Positions 6,154-10,788 of a stretch of DNA of 10,788 nt are shown one piece after another. The translations under genes and the position numbers were made by a program. How positions within the stretch are numbered: position 1 is the stretch's first letter; every line of letters starts with the position of its first letter. Location: NCBI GenBank assembly GCA_009778055.1, contig WRKN01000076.1, forward strand, positions 1 to 10,788, read 5' to 3'. The notes under the pieces were generated by a model. It did no database searches. It was given only the letters and a program-made list of their open reading frames with translations, and was not told where the DNA came from. The stretch comes from Synergistaceae bacterium. Its GTDB lineage: Bacteria > Synergistota > Synergistia > Synergistales > Aminobacteriaceae.

Positions 6154-7576
6154 ATTTCCCCACGCAAAAATGACTGAATATACTGTCCAGCAGGGCGTCG
6201 TCGTAGCTCAGGCCCAAAAGGCGCTCAAGACATTCGCGGGCCGAGCCGAGCAGTCCGGCGACGATATCCTGGCCTTTTTTCTCCGCCAGCGCGGCCTCGG
6301 CCAGCGTCAGGCACGAAAGGGACTCGTTTATCTCCGAAAGCTGCCGGGCCGTGACGTTAAGCCCGGAGTCCAGGGTTCCGCTTCCCATCGCCATCGACAG
6401 TATGGCGTCTTTCAGGAGCTCCAGCCCCTCCCCTGTCCTGGCTGAAATTGACAAAACCACGTGGATTTCCTCGGGCGACAAGGCGCGGATTTCCTCCTCC
6501 GTCACGGCGGGGGGATGCCCCGCTGTGTTCAGGTCGGCTTTGTTCAGGAGGACTATGTGGTCTTTGGCACGGAGATTCTCAATATAGGCTTTGTCTTCAT
6601 CGTCGAGCGGTTTCGAGACGTCCAGAACCCAGAGGCAAATGTCGGCCCGGCGCAGTTCGTCAAGGGTGCGCTCGATTCCGATGGCCTCTATCTCGTCGCG
6701 CGTCCGCGAGTCGGGAAGCAGGCGAAGACCGGCCGTGTCCACAAGACGGATGGGGACGCCCTGCCATGTGACGGATTCTTCAATAACGTCGCGCGTCGTT
6801 CCGGGGATGGCGGTGACGATGGCGCGCGCCTGTTTCAAAAGGGCGTTCAGGAGAGAGGATTTGCCTACGTTGGGCCTGCCGGTCAAAGCGACCCGTATGC
6901 CCTCCCGCAGCAGAAGCCCGGTGGAGCAGCGATCCCGCAGGTCGCTGAGGCTCATGTGCAGGGTGGAAATCAAGCCCAGCCATTCCTCGTCGGTTTTGTA
7001 AACGCTCTTATAAGCGGAAGATAAATTTTCTTCCGGGAAATCCAGCTCAACCTCCAGGGCGCTTTGCAGGGCAAGAAGCTCATCCCGTATGTCGGAAGCA
7101 AATGCCGAAAGCTCACCCGATAAAGTCCGCCCCGCCGCGCGCAGAGCTTCCTCGCTGCGCGACCTGATGATTCCCAGCACGCTTTCCGCCTGCGAGAGGT
7201 CGATACGCCCGTTCAGGAACGCCCGTCTGGTGAACTCCCCCGGCTCCGCCGGCGTCGCTCCCTTGCGTATCAAACTTTCAACGCACAACTGAGCGACCAA
7301 AGTTCCGCCGTGCGTGTGTATTTCGACCAAATCCTCCCCCGTGTAGCTTTTCGGGGCTTTGAAACATACCGCCAGCACCTGGTCGATGACGTTCCCGTCG
7401 TCCCCGGTCAGATACGCCAGACACATAAGGCGGGGAGGAAGAAACCCCGGCCCCGCCTTAAATCTCAGTACCTGTTTGGACAGCTCAAGAGCCGAAGGGC
7501 CGGAAAGCCGTACGATGGCTATACCGGCCTCTCCCCAAGCCGTCGCTGTGGCGACTATGGTGTCCTGATTACGCAC
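6152..7576 (-). CDS. mnmE: tRNA uridine-34 modification GTPase MnmE
   Basis: MnmE works with MnmG to place the carboxymethylaminomethyl group on U34 of tRNAs reading split codon boxes. The 474-residue product has the N-terminal formyl-THF-binding domain (DTIVATAT...GIAIVRLSG, 5-26, and LNGRIDLSQAESV, 121-133) and an inserted G domain: G1 GRPNVGKS (233-240), G2 GTTRD (259-263), G3 DTAG (280-283), G4 NKAD (345-348), G5 SAR (378-380). The catalytic C-terminal motif is FCVGK (470-474), where the family usually has FCIGK. It is about 20 residues longer than the E. coli enzyme. The start is GTG at 7574-7576, with GGAG 9 bases upstream; the N-terminus aligns well there. It overlaps the stop of the upstream CCA-like gene by 8 bases. 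No terminator separates it from rpsO. Confidence 0.96.
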   Translation of the reverse strand: MRNQDTIVATATAWGEAGIAIVRLSGPSALELSKQVLRFKAGPGFLPPRLMCLAYLTGDDGNVIDQVLAVCFKAPKSYTGEDLVEIHTHGGTLVAQLCVESLIRKGATPAEPGEFTRRAFLNGRIDLSQAESVLGIIRSRSEEALRAAGRTLSGELSAFASDIRDELLALQSALEVELDFPEENLSSAYKSVYKTDEEWLGLISTLHMSLSDLRDRCSTGLLLREGIRVALTGRPNVGKSSLLNALLKQARAIVTAIPGTTRDVIEESVTWQGVPIRLVDTAGLRLLPDSRTRDEIEAIGIERTLDELRRADICLWVLDVSKPLDDEDKAYIENLRAKDHIVLLNKADLNTAGHPPAVTEEEIRALSPEEIHVVLSISARTGEGLELLKDAILSMAMGSGTLDSGLNVTARQLSEINESLSCLTLAEAALAEKKGQDIVAGLLGSARECLERLLGLSYDDALLDSIFSHFCVGK

Positions 7577-8873
7577 TTTTTTTTGCTCCGTATTTTACGA
7601 CCCACTCCTTAGCTTCTTTCTTGCTGCTTATTGTACCGATGCCCACCGCTATTCCCAACTGGTTCAGAATTTCGCCGACGGCTTTGCCCGGCTTGATGTT
7701 GAGAATTTTCATGACTTCGTCTCCGGTAACATACCGCATGTTGCCGTCGGCTTTTCGCCTGGCTTCGTCGAAACGCCTGGCAACCTCGCTCAGATTCCAT
7801 TTGTTCGCGGCCAGCAGCTCCATTTTCTTCAAATCGTCCGGCCGGGTGTTGCACCTCGCGAAATCAATGGTCATATCGACGACTTCCAGACTGTGCTTCA
7901 GAACTTCGGCCGCCAGTTGTTCCTCCGTCTGAAGCGTATAGAAAGAACGGTATTTTTTGAGGATAATACTGACGGTCTCGGCCGTATCGGAGGTGACGTT
8001 CCACGATTTAAGATGGGACACGACGATTTCGGCGGCTTTGGTCTCGTCAAGCGGCTGATTGCTGACGGCCCCCGCGTGGTGGAAAAGCATGGCCAGAGAG
8101 AACGCCATGTCGTTTTCCCTGGGCTTGCGGCTCGAAAGGAAATCCTGAACAATCCGCAGGGTATCCATGATGTGGTCGAAAAGCGTATCGCCCGTCTCGA
8201 TCTCGATTTCCTTGAGCCGCTCCAGCTCGTTCAGGAAAAAAGGCAGAAGGCGGTAATGGTCGCACAGGTAAATGAAGTGGTAAGGACACCGTCTCATGCC
8301 TTTTAAGATTTCGCGCCCCCAGCGTTCCGCGGGCGCGTTTTTGATATTGTCGGGGTTGTGGGTTATAAACACCCGCACGTCCGTCTCGCTTTTCCAGAAA
8401 ATGCTCATATTCTGCTCCGCGGCAAAGCGAAGCATACGCACCACGCGTATGGGGTCGTCCTTCACCAGGTCTATGTTGTCGCCCGTGATGCGGACGAGGC
8501 CGTTGCGGACATCATGACGCCCGTTGTACGGATCGACAAACGTGCCGTCGCTGCGTATCGCCATGGCGTTCATGGTGAAGTCGCGTTTTGCCAGCTCTTC
8601 TTCGATAGAATTACCGCGCATACAGCTTATTTCGACTTTCGTGTCCAGAATTGAAATGTGCAGAGAAGGAAATGCCTCGCCCCCAATGACCGTTCCCTGG
8701 CCTAAAGAAACGGCCAGCGCCTTCAGGTCGCAGGAGCTTACGACAACGCTCAGGCTGAAAGGATGAATGTCTCTCGCCACGTCGCGCGCCGCGTTCCCTA
8801 CTATCCATGCCTTTACGCCGGAGGATTCGATGGCGTCGAGAACACGCAGGTACGTCTTAGTCTTCATCTCCAT
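7569..8873 (-). CDS. CCA-adding/poly(A) polymerase-like protein with altered catalytic residues
   Basis: This is a class II tRNA nucleotidyltransferase (CCA-adding / PcnB) relative with an HD-type domain, 434 residues from ATG 8871-8873. Conserved parts: RDFTMNAMA (97-105), DDPIRVVRMLRFAAE (139-153), AERWGREILKG (182-192) and the C-terminal LNIKPGKAVGEIL (391-403). In the catalytic loop, VGNAARD (25-31) replaces VGGAVRD. The metal-binding DxD that should follow is SLS (40-42, SLSVVV where family members have DIDIVV). The HD dyad is HH (265-266, LFHHAGA), although the earlier His (H234, DHIMDTL) remains. The frame is intact and full length, so it is not a decayed pseudogene, but CCA addition is doubtful. 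A TTG start at 8945 would add 24 residues without a ribosome binding site; the second ATG (8867) is also possible. The gene overlaps mnmE by 8 bases, which suggests translational coupling. Confidence 0.85.
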   Translation of the reverse strand: MEMKTKTYLRVLDAIESSGVKAWIVGNAARDVARDIHPFSLSVVVSSCDLKALAVSLGQGTVIGGEAFPSLHISILDTKVEISCMRGNSIEEELAKRDFTMNAMAIRSDGTFVDPYNGRHDVRNGLVRITGDNIDLVKDDPIRVVRMLRFAAEQNMSIFWKSETDVRVFITHNPDNIKNAPAERWGREILKGMRRCPYHFIYLCDHYRLLPFFLNELERLKEIEIETGDTLFDHIMDTLRIVQDFLSSRKPRENDMAFSLAMLFHHAGAVSNQPLDETKAAEIVVSHLKSWNVTSDTAETVSIILKKYRSFYTLQTEEQLAAEVLKHSLEVVDMTIDFARCNTRPDDLKKMELLAANKWNLSEVARRFDEARRKADGNMRYVTGDEVMKILNIKPGKAVGEILNQLGIAVGIGTISSKKEAKEWVVKYGAKKSA

Positions 8874-9008
8874 CACTCTCTTAAAATCAGTTTTTTTACC
8901 ATCAAGTCCACCCTCGCACAGAATTTTTCTCCCAACCCTATGCAAAACGGTATTAAGAGTTTATCATAACTCAATCACCATGTAACATGTAAGGAGAGAG
9001 AACTTGTA
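8874..9008. other. Divergent intergenic region between CCA-like gene and serS
   Basis: This 135-base gap must hold the promoters for the two divergent units. Candidate -10 hexamers are TATCAT (8962-8967, plus) and TATGAT (8963-8968, minus), overlapping each other, but neither has a convincing -35. An 11-base inverted repeat CATGTAACATG lies at 8979-8989, next to the serS ribosome binding site (AAGGAG, 8991-8996). No T-box features (specifier loop, TGGN antiterminator bulge) were seen, so serS is probably not T-box controlled. Confidence 0.4.
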
Positions 9009-10304
9009 ATGCTGGACATAAAGCTCTTGCGTACGGATGTCGAACTCGTCAAAGAAAACCTGCGGAAAAAATTTCAGGAGCACAAGATACCGTTGGTGGA
9101 CGAGATAGTAGAATTGGACCGGCAAAACCGGGAAACGCGCGTCAGGGCCGACGCCCTGAGAAACAAACGTAACGCTCTCAGCAAGGAAATCGGCGTGATG
9201 ATGGCCAAAGGGCTGAAGGACGAGGCGGAACGCAACAAAGCCGAGGTGGAAGGGTCGGCGCGGGAGCTGGCCGGTCTGGAGGCGCAGGAGGAAAAGCTCT
9301 CCGAGGAAATCCGCGCGAAGATGATGGTCATCCCGAACATCATAGACCCCTCCGTCCCTATCGGCAGGGATGACGGAGAGAACGTGGAGGTCGAGCGTTT
9401 CGGAGAGCCTGTGGTTCCTGATTTTGAGATACCGCATCATATAGACATCATGGAAAAATTCCGGGGCATAGACCTCGAAAGCGCGAGGAAAACCAGCGGG
9501 AGCGGGTTTTACTACCTGTGCGGCGACGTGGCGCGGCTGCACTCGGCCGTGCTGTCCTATGCTCGTGACTTCATGATCACTCGTGGTTTCACGTACTGCA
9601 TCCCCCCCTTCATGATACGGGAAAACGTGGTAAGCGGCGTAATGAGCTTCACCGAAATGGAAAACATGATGTATAAAATCGAGGGGGAAGACCTCTACCT
9701 GATTGGAACCAGCGAACACTCGATGATCGGTAAGTTCATCGACACGATTCTGGACGAGGAGACCCTGCCCCAGGCGTGGACGAGCTATTCGCCGTGCTTC
9801 CGCAGGGAAGTCGGCGCGCACGGCATGGAGGAACGCGGCGTATACCGCATACATCAGTTCGAGAAGCAGGAAATGATAGTCGTGTGCAAGCCCGAGGAAA
9901 GCCCGGACTGGTTTATGAAACTCTGGCGGAACGCCGTCGATTTCTTCCGCTCGCTGGACATTCCCGTACGCACTCTGGAGTGCTGTTCGGGAGACCTGGC
10001 CGACCTGAAGGTGAAAAGCCTGGACGTGGAGGCGTGGTCGCCGCGCCAGCGCAAGTATTTTGAGGTCGGAAGCTGCTCCAACCTGGGAGACGCCCAAGCG
10101 CGGCGGCTCGGTATCCGCGTCAGAAACAAGGAAAAGGGCAATTATTTCCCCCACACGCTGAACAACACCGTAACCGCGCCGCCGCGCATGTTGATAGCCC
10201 TGCTGGAAAACAACCTGAAAGCCGACGGAACTATCGCCATTCCCGAACCCCTGCGCCCCTACATGGGAGGAATGAGCTTATTGACAGGCAATCAAAATTT
10301 ATAA
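9009..10304 (+). CDS. serS: Seryl-tRNA synthetase with archaeal/eukaryotic-like motif 3
   Basis: SerRS charges tRNA-Ser (and tRNA-Sec where present) with serine, using ATP. The 431 residues show the N-terminal tRNA-binding coiled coil (about 30-105, Lys/Glu/Ala rich), a motif 1 region (about 190-210), the TxE serine-site loop as TSE (234-236), motif 2 at FRREVGAHG (264-272) leading to YRIHQFEKQEM, SCSNLGDAQARR (355-366), and motif 3 with R393. Motif 3 reads HTLNNTVTAPPRMLIALLEN (382-401) where typical bacterial enzymes have [20 protein letters not shown]. The HTLN-x-T pattern is more like archaeal or eukaryotic SerRS. The start ATG 9009-9011 aligns with the family's MLDIK N-terminus, with AAGGAG 12 bases upstream. 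An OmpH-like gene follows 12 bases downstream. Confidence 0.95.
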   Translation: MLDIKLLRTDVELVKENLRKKFQEHKIPLVDEIVELDRQNRETRVRADALRNKRNALSKEIGVMMAKGLKDEAERNKAEVEGSARELAGLEAQEEKLSEEIRAKMMVIPNIIDPSVPIGRDDGENVEVERFGEPVVPDFEIPHHIDIMEKFRGIDLESARKTSGSGFYYLCGDVARLHSAVLSYARDFMITRGFTYCIPPFMIRENVVSGVMSFTEMENMMYKIEGEDLYLIGTSEHSMIGKFIDTILDEETLPQAWTSYSPCFRREVGAHGMEERGVYRIHQFEKQEMIVVCKPEESPDWFMKLWRNAVDFFRSLDIPVRTLECCSGDLADLKVKSLDVEAWSPRQRKYFEVGSCSNLGDAQARRLGIRVRNKEKGNYFPHTLNNTVTAPPRMLIALLENNLKADGTIAIPEPLRPYMGGMSLLTGNQNL

Positions 10305-10316
10305 GGAGGGTGTGCG

Positions 10317-10788
10317 TTGACGTTCAAAACATTTTTGAAGCTTAAGCTGGTTTTTTTGGTGTTTTTGGCCTTGGGGACGAGCGGCGCCGCTTACGCGGCG
10401 GATACCGTGGGTTTGATCGATTCGCAAAAAGTCATGTTCCAACACCCCGGATTTGACGAAGCGTCAAAGATACTCATTCTCTTCAGGAGGCCGCTTGAAG
10501 GCAATGCGCCGCAGATACTGACCGGTGAAAGGGACCCCGCGCGCCGGGAAATGATTATGAAATATTCCGCGCAGGTGACGGAGTTCGCCCGTATGGACCG
10601 CGCCATCTCCAATGAGAAAGACCCCGCGAAAAAGAACGGCCTCGGGCAGGAAAGGCAGAAGAAACTCAGCGAGTTTGAAGCCGGACTGATGGGTCCCATC
10701 ATTGAAGATTGCGGACAGGCGATCCGCACCGTCATGGACCTTAAAAAAATGACGGTCGTGATTGAGCTGAATGCCGTCTACTACGGCG
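10317..10788 (+). CDS. OmpH/Skp-like periplasmic protein, 3' truncated by window
   Basis: This is the first 157 codons of a gene that runs off the right edge. It starts with TTG at 10317-10319, supported by GGAGGG (10305-10310) 6 bases upstream, 12 bases after the serS stop; no early ATG exists. A signal peptide is clear: basic start (K4, K8, K10), hydrophobic core about 11-20, then TSGAAYA with likely cleavage after A27. The mature part begins with VGLIDSQKVMFQHPGFDEA, the typical first strand and helix of the OmpH/Skp family, and later has a charged helical stretch (about 95-130) and TVVIELNAVYYG, which resembles the family's closing strand. Skp-like proteins chaperone outer-membrane proteins in the periplasm, so a diderm envelope is implied. 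The middle section is less typical, so the exact subfamily is uncertain. Confidence 0.8.
   Translation, partial: MTFKTFLKLKLVFLVFLALGTSGAAYAADTVGLIDSQKVMFQHPGFDEASKILILFRRPLEGNAPQILTGERDPARREMIMKYSAQVTEFARMDRAISNEKDPAKKNGLGQERQKKLSEFEAGLMGPIIEDCGQAIRTVMDLKKMTVVIELNAVYYG

Noticed and set aside
6461..7024. Plus-strand open frame opposite the mnmE G domain
   Set aside because: It is the antisense of a conserved GTPase region, and no ribosome binding site or domain supports it.
8874..8945. TTG-initiated N-terminal extension of the CCA-like protein
   Set aside because: No ribosome binding site lies ahead of the TTG at 8943-8945, and family members begin about 20 residues before the VGG-x-x-RD motif, which fits the ATG at 8871-8873.
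8874..9008. T-box riboswitch upstream of serS
   Set aside because: The plus-strand leader is too short and no antiterminator bulge sequence or terminator hairpin is visible.
8964..10154. Long minus-strand open frame (396 codons) opposite serS
   Set aside because: The plus strand encodes an unmistakable SerRS with all class II motifs; the antisense frame has no family features and arises from GC-rich codon use.
10312..10320. GTG as start of the OmpH-like gene
   Set aside because: The GTG at 10312 is followed after one codon by TGA; the TTG at 10317 opens the frame with the signal peptide.

Overview
The window reads as a compact, GC-rich chromosomal segment from an anaerobic, diderm bacterium. 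Synergistota is my best guess. The reasons are the mix of genes (ThyX instead of ThyA, a membrane polyferredoxin with a tiny CxxC partner protein, an OmpH/Skp-like periplasmic protein next to serS) and frequent GTG/TTG starts. No single gene proves the phylum, so this is an inference.

Layout: at the left edge the last 49 codons of a plus-strand gene with an acidic Ser/Glu tail converge on a long minus-strand run, which is transcribed from right to left. In transcription order the run is: a CCA-adding-enzyme-like protein (7569-8873), mnmE, rpsO, rpmE, thyX, prfA, prmC, an AAA ATPase/PD-(D/E)XK protein, a 48-residue CxxC membrane protein, and a NapH-like 4Fe-4S membrane protein. A 135-base divergent gap (8874-9008) separates it from serS and an OmpH/Skp-like gene on the plus strand. 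The last gene runs off the right edge.

How the genes work together: most of the run serves translation. mnmE modifies the tRNA wobble uridine, rpsO and rpmE encode ribosomal proteins S15 and L31, and prfA encodes RF1. PrmC methylates the GGQ glutamine of RF1, and the two genes overlap by ATGA. serS charges tRNA-Ser, and thyX supplies dTMP. The three genes after prmC look like a different, accessory or redox cargo riding on the same transcript. A clear promoter lies ahead of rpsO and a clear intrinsic terminator follows rpmE, right against the thyX ribosome binding site, so thyX and the genes after it need read-through or a promoter inside rpmE.

Points worth a second look: the CCA-enzyme-like protein has kept almost every family motif, but its catalytic DxD has become SxS and its HD dyad HH. 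The ATPase ends in a three-unit 9-base repeat (TEHTKHTEH). The 48-residue CxxC gene sits one base after the ATPase gene and just ahead of the polyferredoxin. The SerRS has an archaeal/eukaryotic-looking motif 3. No tRNA, rRNA, insertion sequence or CRISPR array was seen, and no wholly new multi-gene system is evident.
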